This document shows, one piece after another, positions 32,334 through 41,210 of a stretch of 64,000 nucleotides of DNA. The notes under the pieces were generated by a model. The model was not told the origin of the DNA. It saw only the letters and a program-made list of their open reading frames with translations, and did not search any database. Where the stretch lies: the NCBI GenBank assembly GCA_003116975.1, contig BGKB01000058.1:1-64000 (forward strand), written 5' to 3'. Position numbers and translations under genes: made by a program. The DNA is from Aurantiochytrium sp. KH105 (taxonomy: Eukaryota > Sar > Bigyra > Thraustochytrida > Thraustochytriidae). Within the stretch, counting starts at the first letter, position 1. Every line of letters starts with the position of its first letter.

Positions 32334-33851
32334 ATGACCCACGGCACCGCCCACAACTTTGTCCAGGAGCAGATCGAGCTCGACGAGTGCCTGAACAACT
32401 TCTGCGAAGAGGTGAACAGCTCCGTCGAGCCTCGATGGAAGCGCAAGGCACTCGCCGCGCGCACGCCCAAGTCGAGCCGCAAGCGCAACCGCAGCGGCAA
32501 GACTCCCAGCAAGGGCAAGTCCACACCGCAGCATGACCGCTTCATCCCGAACCGGGGAGCCATGGACCTCGCCAACGCCCACTTCAACCTCATGAAGGAG
32601 AACAGCAGCTCAGCGTCGAACCAGTCCGAGTCACCGACTCGCGCCGAGTTCAACAAGGCTCTCGCCTCGAGCATGGGCGCCGGCGACTCCCGCGTGCTCG
32701 CCTTCAAGAAGAAGGCTCCCGCACCACCCGAGGGATACGAGAACTCCCTCAAGGTCCTTTACACGCAGAACAAGGAGAAGATGTCGCGCGCGCAAAAGCC
32801 TGTCCGTCACATTCCCTCCGCTCCCGAGCGCATCCTCGATGCGCCCGACCTGCTCGACGACTACTACCTCAACCTCGTCGACTGGGGCGCCTCCAACATG
32901 CTCGCTGTGGCTCTCGGCCAGACAGTTTACCTGTGGAACGCCGAGACCGGTGGCATTGAGGAGCTCTGCCAGTGCGAGGCCGAGGACGACTACATCACCT
33001 CGGTCAAGTTTGTGCAGGAGGGCGGCGGCTACCTTGCTGTGGGAACCAACTTTAGCGAGACCAAGCTCTTTGACGTGGAGACCTGCAAGCTGCTCCGCAA
33101 CATGGACGGCCACAGCTCCCGCGTCTCCTCGCTTTCGTGGAACCAGCACGTGCTTTCTAGCGGCAGCCGCGACTCGATCATTGTGCACCACGACGTTCGC
33201 GTCGCCAACCACAAGGTCGGTGTCCTCGAGGGCCACGTTCAGGAGGTTTGCGGACTTGCCTGGTCCCCTGATGGCCAGACCCTGGCCTCGGGCGGCAACG
33301 ACAACCTGCTCTGCCTCTGGGACGCGCGTTTCGCCGGCGAGGGCGCACGGTCGCAGCAGACCGCTAACGTTGTGCAGACTCCCCGCCTCAAGATCACTGA
33401 TCACCTCGCTGCTGTAAAGGCGCTCGCCTGGTGCCCGCACCAGCGCAATGTGCTGGCCAGCGGCGGGGGTACGGCCGACCGTACGATCAAGATCTGGAAC
33501 GCGGCGAACGGCGCCAACCTCCACAGCGTCGACACTGGCTCGCAGGTCTGCTCGCTCATCTGGAACCCGCACGAGAAGGAGCTTCTGTCCTCGCATGGTT
33601 TTAGCGAGAACCAGCTCAGCCTCTGGAAGTTCCCCTCGATGGCACGCGTCAAGGATCTGCGCAGCCACTCGGCTCGCGTTTTGCACATGGCCATGTCCCC
33701 GGACGGTACCACGGTCTGCTCGGCGGCTGCCGACGAGACCCTTCGTTTCTGGAAGGTCTTTGAGGCTGCCAACCCGGTCAAGCGCACCAAGCGCGTCAAG
33801 GGCGCTGCCACCGCTTCGCGCCAAGGTCTCGCTCGCATGAGCATTCGGTAA
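32334..33851 (+). CDS. CDC20: CDC20/Fizzy, activator of the anaphase-promoting complex
   Basis: A 505-residue protein. Motifs in order: C-box DRFIPNR at 68-74, KEN box at 88-90, Mad2-interaction segment RVLAFKKKAP at 120-129, then seven WD40 repeats starting after RILDAPDLLDDYYLNLVDW. Family signatures include SGSRDSIIVHHDVR and ASGGNDNLLCLWD. The last two residues are Ile-Arg, the IR tail that docks on the APC/C subunit APC3. It selects substrates such as securin and cyclin B for ubiquitination in mitosis and is the target of the spindle checkpoint. Presence of the Mad2 segment and the C-box wording favour CDC20 over CDH1. The start at 32334 lies in a good context (CACAATGACC). Single exon; the stop codon lies inside a splice-donor-like GTAAGT. 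Confidence 0.95.
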   Translation: MTHGTAHNFVQEQIELDECLNNFCEEVNSSVEPRWKRKALAARTPKSSRKRNRSGKTPSKGKSTPQHDRFIPNRGAMDLANAHFNLMKENSSSASNQSESPTRAEFNKALASSMGAGDSRVLAFKKKAPAPPEGYENSLKVLYTQNKEKMSRAQKPVRHIPSAPERILDAPDLLDDYYLNLVDWGASNMLAVALGQTVYLWNAETGGIEELCQCEAEDDYITSVKFVQEGGGYLAVGTNFSETKLFDVETCKLLRNMDGHSSRVSSLSWNQHVLSSGSRDSIIVHHDVRVANHKVGVLEGHVQEVCGLAWSPDGQTLASGGNDNLLCLWDARFAGEGARSQQTANVVQTPRLKITDHLAAVKALAWCPHQRNVLASGGGTADRTIKIWNAANGANLHSVDTGSQVCSLIWNPHEKELLSSHGFSENQLSLWKFPSMARVKDLRSHSARVLHMAMSPDGTTVCSAAADETLRFWKVFEAANPVKRTKRVKGAATASRQGLARMSIR

Positions 33852-36407
33852 GTTGGCGAGATCGGGAGGGAACGGCGGGCTCGCTCCCCCGTTTGAACGT
33901 TTCCTCCCGCTCTCTGCTCGTGCGGCGAGATTTGGTTGAGGGAGGTCGCAGCAGCGAAGGAGAAGAAAAGAAGGTCAGTACCCTTGTCTTTTTCCCTCTT
34001 CTTCTTCGTTTGTATTCGCTCCTCTCTCTTCTCTTGCGCGCGTTGTTGATCGAAACTCGATCGACTTTTGGTTGATTCGTCCTTTTGCACCTTGTTCAAA
34101 GCCTTGCATTTCGTTGCAAAGTTTTGAAGGTGTGTTTTGGGGCTCTTATTAATCATCACAGCGCATGGAAAGTGAAGCAAATAGCATGGAATGCATTTGC
34201 GATCGTGCGATCGATCAATCACTCGGCGGCGTCTGGCATAATCGACAAGCAGTCAGCCAGGCAGTCATTTCATCATCACGATGCTTCTCCTTTTCCTTTC
34301 ACCTCCCTTCTCCAAATCTGCGTTCGCACGCACGGTGTTGTACATACATGTTTATCCGCAATATGGGCGACGACTCGACGCGACGACGGCGACAATGTGA
34401 GAAGGGAAGGCTGGGAAGGAAGACAAGGGCAGCTGTCGTGATCGAGATGACGTTTGGCTTGTTTGTGCGTTTGTTTTTGCCTTCGCAACGAACGATCAGA
34501 TCATCACTCCAGATCAAAAGTGTACATACATCCTATACTCCTTCCTGCGCTCGCATTGGCCTGCTGAGGCGAACGCATTTGCGTCTGCCTGTGTATCATT
34601 GGCCTTTGTTTGGCATTATTTATGCACGCGTGAGCCTTCAATCAGGGTGGGTCATCTATCACCAGCAGCGGCAGCGGTATGTCTGGCCTGCTCTGACTAA
34701 TGTCGACCCGATGATGAGCAAGCGCTTCTCTCATCTCAAGTAGCGCTGGTCGCCGCTTCTTTTGTTTTGCTATCTCGCAGACAAGATCTCAACCAAGGGT
34801 TCCTTTCACTTACGCCCAATGGGGGCGCGCAAGTGTTGTTCTTCCGGGGACCTCTGGGTGGCCCACCACCCACCGAATCCAACCCAATCAATGCATGCCC
34901 TCACGCGACCGCTCCTCGTTGCCTGGTGGTTCTCTTGGCTTCCTCTTCGTGAAGCCAAGGCGAACTGGTACAGACGCGGGGAAGCTTTCGAAGAGAGAGC
35001 ATTGAGGAGGACGTGGATGCACATGCAGGTTAAGATCTTGTCGGCGAAGGCTGCCATGACCCAGCAGGGGCCGCCGTAAAGGCAGGCTTATGGCAAGCGA
35101 GCATTACACAAACAAAGAAGATGTATACGGCGAATAGCGTGTACTGAGCGTGTTTTTTTGGCACGAACTGTTCCGACGCGAACTTGGTTCGCAATGGAGC
35201 AAACACCGGAGATCACATTCTTAAGTGTGATTAGGTTTTCACTAAACGCAGTAGGCACGGCACACACACACGCCTTCTCTACAGAGGGGTATGTATTGTC
35301 GTCGTGTAGGGGGCCGCCGATGAGCGACCTGCAACTGCTACGTAAACGAGTGCTGATGCACTCTGCGTAGCGTTGATGTTGCCTCGTAAGATTCGCGCTG
35401 CCCTCGAACTGCTGCGTTGAGAACCGCCAACACCTTTTTTGTACTCTTCATCTCCACACATTCTCTCTCGAGACAAATCTCATCGAAGACCGTTCCATCC
35501 AATCCAATCCAACCCGATCCAACTTACTTAATCCGCTCTACTTCATTCCAATCCTCCCGCGTCGTGTGTGTAGCTTGGCATGCTGCTACTACTAAGCAAG
35601 CATCCTCGCTAGACGGACGACGGTATGGAAGGATAGGATGGATGATAGATTGTGAGATTGATCTGATCGATCGATGGTAGGAGGGGGGAGGGTGGATTCC
35701 AATCTCTATCTCTATCTCTAGCTAGCACACTTGACTAACTTTTCTGGCGGCGCCTCAAAGAAAAAAATGGCGCTGCCTCTCCCTCTCCTCTCCCTCGGCT
35801 CGCCTCGCAGGCGCTTGGTCGGCGGCCTCTCTTCCCTTCTTCCTCCTTTCCTCCGTTTCTCTCGCTTTCTCCTTTCGAATATCGAGAGCAAAGAAGGGGG
35901 GGGGGGGAGGGAGTGAGCCAGCCCCGTGGAAATCGAGCAATACATAAATGGATGGATGGCATCTCTCATCATCCTTCATCAAGTTCCCTCCTCCCTACGT
36001 CATATTTCAATTCCTCACTCGTCCATCCTGTCTGTCCTTTTGAGTTGGGAAGATGTGCATGCATTCATTTGGTGCTGGTTGACTTTGTTTGCTGTGCTGC
36101 ACACTGCATGCATGCGCACCATGAGATAGATGAGAGCAAGATTGTCATGGATGATGGATGTATGGAGGATGGATGGATTGCTGTTGTTGCTGCTTGAATG
36201 ACTGTCATCTACGTCGTCTGATGATGCATCACCGAGACTACAGACAAATCAGTCCGAGAAATGATAACCTGAGCCGGTCGTTCGTTTCAATACTTACCCG
36301 CTTACTGCAGGCTGGCCTGCCCAGCAAGTGAGCACTTTTCTCTGACTTTCTTTTCTACTTCACCCTTCTTTCCTTGTCTACGCCGTTGTCGCCATTATAT
36401 TTATTCA
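33852..36407. other. 2.5-kb intergenic region between convergent CDC20 and RCC1-like genes
   Basis: AT-richer than other spacers, with short GATCGATC, ATCCAATCC and TCTATCTC repeats and GGATGGATG stretches. All open frames are short and unlike the coding bias of neighbouring genes. It is large for a convergent spacer; an uncharacterised RNA gene could be here, but I see no motif for one. Confidence 0.5.
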
Positions 36408-37844
36408 TCATCCCTCTTTTTCCGCAGCCAAGAGCACCGTATGCTGCCAACCCTGCGCAATTGAAACGACGCTGTGCGAGCCGAGGAACTCATCGAGAGC
36501 GGTGGCATGCAGGTGCAAAGGGACGGGACGAAGAGACCAGTCCCAGCGAAAGGGTGTCGGTAGGTCTTTGCCAACAATCACAAAGCCCTCGTGACCGACT
36601 GAAACTTCAACGTCGACCTTGCCGTCCTCGTTGTCCGAGACGAGCTCAAAGGGAGCCAATACCTGAACCGGATGCACAACAGTACGCGCAAGAGCGTTGT
36701 TTTTCTCGACAGTCTGCCAGAATCCGCTATCCTCCGGGATGTGCGGGTCAAGCTGGGCACGAACGGCTTCCGCGCTGCTCTTTTCTTGATCCGAGAGCAT
36801 ACCCCACTGGTGGAGCGTGTGTTTGGCACCCTCTCCCTTTGCCATTGCAACAAAGCTCTGCTGGCCGGCCCAGAGGTCTACAATGGGCCCAAGATCGTCC
36901 TTGAAAGTGACTTCCCGCGGCAGAATCTGATCCTCGTATTGATGCTTGGCGGTATCGATTTCAAGCGACTGCATCTTTCCCCAAACGAAGACACGGCCGT
37001 CCTCGAGAAGAGCTCCGCAACTGTTCATACCAGCCACAACTTTGACGACACGTCCTGGCAGGTTGACGGGTTGCATAGTGAAGGCATCGTCCTCGAGGCC
37101 GCGAAGACCATTTCCCAGCTGGCCTCGTTGGCCCTTGCCCCAAGTGTATACCTTGCCCGTCCCCTTGGTCGCCAAAACGCCGTGACGAAACCCAAGCGCG
37201 ACGCTAGCAACGGCGTCATCGTTCGCAGGGAGACCCACCGTCGTGCGTGGCTCCCACAAGTAGGCATCTGGCATTCCGATTCCGCATTGTCCGTACATGT
37301 TGCTTCCAAGCATAAAGAGTGTGTCGGTCGTTGAAGAGATGAATGCGGTCACACCTGCGCCACAGACAATGTCACGCATGCTTTCGGTGGAAAATCCTTC
37401 AAAGGGAGCCTTGACGCCAATTTTGCGCGAGCTCTCCTCGACCTCGTGTTCGATGGGCTCGCCAAAGACTTTAAAGCTGACCACCTCTCGCGGCTGCGGT
37501 GCGTCGACCGATTTCTCGGCGCCAAAATGCCGCATCGTCCAGGCCATCAGGGGGCTCGATTTCGCATACCGGCCCAGGCGCACAGCCAAGGTCGCGTCGT
37601 GCGTCCGCCCGAACAGGTACGCGCCCCCCTTGGCGTCCAGCGCCCCGCTGTGACCATAGCCTGCCGCGACCTTGACGATGCGCTCCTTCAGGTCGCCTTT
37701 CGCACGAAGAGGTTTTTCGGAGTCTTCCAGGTTGCCTGTGCCAAGCGCGCCGTTGATGCCGACGCCTCTGCAGTACACTCCTGTCCGCTTGGGCGTCGCC
37801 GCCCTCGTCGCCGCCGTCGCGAGGCCTCGAGTTTGCAGCGCCAT
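36408..37844 (-). CDS. RCC1-repeat protein, probably mitochondrial (RCC1L-like)
   Basis: 478 residues from the ATG at 37844. The N-terminus (MALQTRGLATAATRAATPKR) has the Arg/Ser/Thr-rich, acid-free look of a mitochondrial presequence. Several RCC1-type blades follow, for example VKVAAGYGHSGALDAKGGAYLFG, then GSNMYGQCGIG, VALGFRHGVLATKGTGKVYTWG and KVVAGMNSCGALLEDGRVFVWG, ending IAQGWQHTVLLAAE. RCC1 propellers serve as nucleotide-exchange factors or scaffolds; mitochondrial members (RCC1L) act in ribosome assembly. That assignment rests on the presequence and overall form and is tentative. The frame is open to 38267 through a GCTT-type repeat that would give Lys/Ala/Ser/Gln runs; this is read as leader. 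Confidence 0.75.
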   Translation of the reverse strand: MALQTRGLATAATRAATPKRTGVYCRGVGINGALGTGNLEDSEKPLRAKGDLKERIVKVAAGYGHSGALDAKGGAYLFGRTHDATLAVRLGRYAKSSPLMAWTMRHFGAEKSVDAPQPREVVSFKVFGEPIEHEVEESSRKIGVKAPFEGFSTESMRDIVCGAGVTAFISSTTDTLFMLGSNMYGQCGIGMPDAYLWEPRTTVGLPANDDAVASVALGFRHGVLATKGTGKVYTWGKGQRGQLGNGLRGLEDDAFTMQPVNLPGRVVKVVAGMNSCGALLEDGRVFVWGKMQSLEIDTAKHQYEDQILPREVTFKDDLGPIVDLWAGQQSFVAMAKGEGAKHTLHQWGMLSDQEKSSAEAVRAQLDPHIPEDSGFWQTVEKNNALARTVVHPVQVLAPFELVSDNEDGKVDVEVSVGHEGFVIVGKDLPTPFRWDWSLRPVPLHLHATALDEFLGSHSVVSIAQGWQHTVLLAAEKEG

Positions 37845-37863
37845 GCTTGCTGCTTGCTTGCGC

Positions 37864-37864
<1 letters not shown>

Positions 37865-37894
<30 letters not shown>
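37865..37894. repeat. (GCGT)n tetranucleotide array
   Basis: About seven GCGT units, beginning about 21 bp upstream of the RCC1-like start codon. Similar arrays are at 22338 and 57776. Confidence 0.9.
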
Positions 37895-37895
<1 letters not shown>

Positions 37896-38137
37896 AACCG
37901 CTCGCTCTCGCTCCTCTCGCGTCAGCTGCGCGGCCTCGCAGGCCCTCCCTCGCAGGGCCGGCCGCGGCACCTGCGGCGCTCGCGCGTCCCTCTCCAGTGC
38001 GGACGCGCTCGCCGCCCAAGCGCAGCAGCAAGAGCACCTTGGCGGCCCTCTCGATCGCGGTCTGCGCCGCCGCCGTCCACTGCCCTCCTTCCCTTGCTTT
38101 TTGTTCTGGTTGTTCTTGTCTTGTGCTTCGTCGCCAA

Positions 38138-38262
38138 AATGCTTTGCTTGCTTTGCTTGCTTGCTTGCTTGCGTGCTTTGCTTGCTTGCGTGCTTTGCTT
38201 GCTTGCGTGCTTTGCTTGCTTGCGTGCTTTGCTTGCTCGCGTGCTTTGCTTGCTCTGCTCTT
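38138..38262. repeat. Minisatellite, about 17-bp unit GCTTGCTTGCGTGCTTT
   Basis: Four to five near-perfect copies flanked by shorter GCTTGCTTT variants. The last copy changes to GCTCGCGTGCTTT and runs into GCTTGCTCTGCTC. Confidence 0.9.
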
Positions 38263-38880
38263 CGCATAGCACGTGAGCGATGCCCCGAGGATGGCGGAGG
38301 ACGAGAGCGAGCCGCGCTTCAATTCATGGCACTCAGGTTGCAAGACTCGTATATCGCGACTCCGAGGATCCAGAGTTTTCGTGCGTGGAGGTGGATCCTA
38401 CGACCTACTATGCCGCTGCCCTTGATCGCACGTTGCTACGCCGACGAAGAAGGATGCGAGCAGCATGTCGATCGATCATCCTTGCGCCGACCCAGGCTGC
38501 TGCCGAGAAGCAAGCCCTTCTTCGTGGGCGTCGCGCTCGCGCACCACCACCTTTGTGTGGTGGTGTGCAATGATCAGGTTGCATGGGCGAGTGTGGTTGG
38601 TATCTTTCTTTGCGCGCCACTGGCCGCGGTTGTTGGAGTAGCTCTAGTCGCCTGTGCTGCTTGCAGTTAGAGCGAGCTTGGAGGAGAAAGCGTCGCGCCG
38701 CGCAGAGCTGCATCGATCGTCGGCGAGCCGGAGACCCGTCGAGCGCGCGCGCGCAGGCCCTGACCACCCACCCGCACGCCCGCCAGGCCGCCCGCAGGCG
38801 TCGAGCAGCGACAGCGACAGGAGCAGGGGAGAGCCGCGCGCGAGGCGCTTCGGTCGATCTTGCTCTCGCTCTCCGTCGAG

Positions 38881-40497
38881 ATGGCCGAAGAGAACGCGAG
38901 CGCGGGCGCCAGCGCGGCAGCGGAGGCGCCCGCCGCGCCCGCGGCCACGCAGGAACCGGAGCTCAAGTCAGCGTCGTGGGCAGATGAGGTCGAAGAAGGC
39001 GGTGACGGCGTGGACGCCCTGAGCGCGAGCGCCGCCAAGCTGGACCTCGACGTCAAGGGCGCGCCTGACCTGCAGAGCGGCGCGCTCATCGTGCGCGAGG
39101 CCGGATGCGCCGTGGACGAGCCCAAGACGCAGCCCGTCACGAGCTTCTCGGCGCTCAACATCGACGACGACCTGAAAAAGGCCATCGCTAACGTCAAGGG
39201 CTGGAGCACCATGTCCAAGATTCAGCAAATCGGTTTGCCCCTCGTGCTTCAGGACCCGCCACGGAACCTCATCGGACAGGCCCAGGCCGGTACTGGTAAA
39301 ACGGGCACCTTTGTCATTTCCATGCTTGCACGCATTACCGCCGAGAAGAAGCCCAGCACTCCTCAGGCGATCATTCTTGCTGTCACCCAGGAGCTCTGCA
39401 CGCAAATTGCCCAGGAGGTGAACGCTCTTGGATCTGTCAAGGGCATCAAGGCTCGACGTGTCATGTCTGCACGCACAAAGACTGCCCCCATTGCCGAGGG
39501 CAGCGCAGCGGCTCCTTGGAAGCTCGAGGACGGCGAGGACTTTGACGAGCAGGTCGTTGTGGGTACCCCGGGCATGGTCAAGAACTACCTCAAGAACGCT
39601 TCTGGCAGGAAGAAGCGCAAGCCCATGATCGATGCTTCCGAATGTCGCGTGCTCATTCTCGACGAGGCCGACAAGATGGTCCAGCTCCCACCTCATGGTT
39701 TTGGTCAGGATGTGCAGGAAATCAGAGACGCTATCCTCAAAAAACGCAAGGACAAGCCCTGCCAGATTCTCCTCTTCTCGGCCACCTTTACCGAAAACGT
39801 GCGTCAGATCGCTCGACAGTTTGTTGGCGGCCATGACAACGACGAGTCCAAGTACCATGAGATCACTCTTCGCAAAAAGGATGTGACCCTCGACAAGGTC
39901 GTCAACTTCTTCGTTTACATTGGAGACGAGAATGACCGCAACGAAGAGGAAATGTACCAGAAAAAGTTTGAGGCCATCACGGATATCTGGGCCAATCTCT
40001 CCCAGCTCAGCGAGGGCCAAAGCGTGATCTTTTGCAACCGCAAGGATCGTGTCCAGCGCCTCGCCGACTACCTGCGCGGCGAGAACTTTCAAGTCGGTCA
40101 GATCCATGGTGACATGGACAAGCGCGAGCGCGATGTTGTTCTCGCCGAGTTCAAGCGCGGCGAGCGTAAAGCCCTCGTCTCCACGGACGTCACCTCGCGT
40201 GGTATTGATAACCCCAACGTCACTCTTGTCATCAACGTTGATCTTCCCATCAACCGCGAGCGCGAGGCCGACCCGGAGAACTTTGTCCATAGGATAGGTC
40301 GTTCCGGCCGCTGGACGAAAAAGGGCGCCTCGGTCTCGCTTGTGGCACGGAGCCCGGCTTTCAAGGATTTGGGCCTCATGAAGGACATTGAGCGCTCTCT
40401 CTTTGCCAACGCTGATGTCAACCGCCCTCTCATCCCTGTGGACGATATCTCTCATATCGAGGAGAAGATCATCTCTGCACTCGAAAGCTCGGCGTAA
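38881..40497 (+). CDS. DBP5: DEAD-box RNA helicase, DBP5/DDX19 type
   Basis: A 538-residue helicase. The N-terminal about 85 residues are acidic and Ala-rich. The core has a Walker A AQAGTGKTG, DEAD at 261-264, SAT (LFSATF), FCNRKD (motif IV), STDVTSRGID (motif V) and HRIGRSGRW (motif VI). KIQQIGLPLVL with DPPRNLIGQ before motif I, and NVDLPINREREADPENFVHRIGRSGR near the end, are typical of DBP5/DDX19. That helicase remodels mRNPs at the cytoplasmic face of the nuclear pore during mRNA export. Motif Ia reads VTQEL (residues 168-172) rather than the usual PTREL/PSREL. A 25-residue charged insertion follows it. The start at 38881 (GAGATGGCC) is preferred over in-frame codons further up. Confidence 0.92.
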   Translation: MAEENASAGASAAAEAPAAPAATQEPELKSASWADEVEEGGDGVDALSASAAKLDLDVKGAPDLQSGALIVREAGCAVDEPKTQPVTSFSALNIDDDLKKAIANVKGWSTMSKIQQIGLPLVLQDPPRNLIGQAQAGTGKTGTFVISMLARITAEKKPSTPQAIILAVTQELCTQIAQEVNALGSVKGIKARRVMSARTKTAPIAEGSAAAPWKLEDGEDFDEQVVVGTPGMVKNYLKNASGRKKRKPMIDASECRVLILDEADKMVQLPPHGFGQDVQEIRDAILKKRKDKPCQILLFSATFTENVRQIARQFVGGHDNDESKYHEITLRKKDVTLDKVVNFFVYIGDENDRNEEEMYQKKFEAITDIWANLSQLSEGQSVIFCNRKDRVQRLADYLRGENFQVGQIHGDMDKRERDVVLAEFKRGERKALVSTDVTSRGIDNPNVTLVINVDLPINREREADPENFVHRIGRSGRWTKKGASVSLVARSPAFKDLGLMKDIERSLFANADVNRPLIPVDDISHIEEKIISALESSA

Positions 40498-41210
40498 GCA
40501 GCCACTTTCAAAAAATGAGTCAGTAGCATTAACCCAACCCAACCATCCACCTTAGCATAATCTATTCAAAGAGAGACAGGAAAATGGGAATCTAAAAAAT
40601 AAGACCTCTTTTCTTTTTCATTTATTCATTCACTCGATCTTTCGTTCTGCACAGCGGGCTCGTCCATGTTGCTGCGTTCGTCGTCGTCGTTGTTGCTGTT
40701 GTTGTCCCTTTTTGATTTGAAAAAAAAAAGCACGTGCGTCTCCCGACAGTTGCATCAGCATCGTGGCTTTTTCCCATTTGTCTTGAAATGAAAAAAGAGG
40801 AATGGAATGGAAAGAAAAGTTGCGCACATCTTTCAGTCTTTCCTTGCGCAAATCTAACTCCAATTATTTTCCGCCCTAGATTTCGATTCTGGACAATAAA
40901 TCCCAAAGCAGACGCTCCAACTGGACAGTGACAATTCGAGAAAGTATAGTGTTTTGCCTAGGTAGCCCATAAGATTCCCTCGGATTGGGGTCGATGCAAC
41001 GACCGTTCCATGGAGAACGCACGGCGATGGCAGGTGGGCGCAGCGTAGAAAAGGAAAGGGGCAAAGTAAATCTGGGCTCCCCAAACCCAAAATACTCGGC
41101 AAAGACTCTTTGTAGAAATCGCTTCTAGACAGGACGCCGGGCGCGGCGCTTCTAGACTTGCCGGGCGGGCGACCAAGCGCGCGCGAGCGACGCTTATACG
41201 CGACCCGAGG
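40498..41210. other. Intergenic region DBP5 / unknown gene
   Basis: AT-rich flank of DBP5 with a GTCGTCGTCGTTGTTGCTG stretch and a poly-A run, then GC-rich DNA in the last 150 bp. No gene, RNA or long repeat recognised. Confidence 0.55.

Larger units (their letters stand above)
37845..38880. promoter_or_regulatory. Divergent region RCC1-like / DBP5 with tandem repeats
   Basis: It contains a GCGT array directly upstream of the RCC1-like ATG, a 17-bp minisatellite at 38138-38262 and GC-rich DNA up to the helicase gene. Many overlapping frames arise from the repeats and none is credible. Confidence 0.55.

Noticed and set aside
34762-35079. 105-codon frame in the CDC20/RCC1 spacer
   Set aside because: No codon bias, no domain, and competing frames overlap it.
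37845-38267. N-terminal extension of the RCC1-like protein rich in Lys, Ala, Ser and Gln
   Set aside because: It translates the GCTTGC minisatellite and GC-rich leader; the presequence-like start at 37844 fits better.
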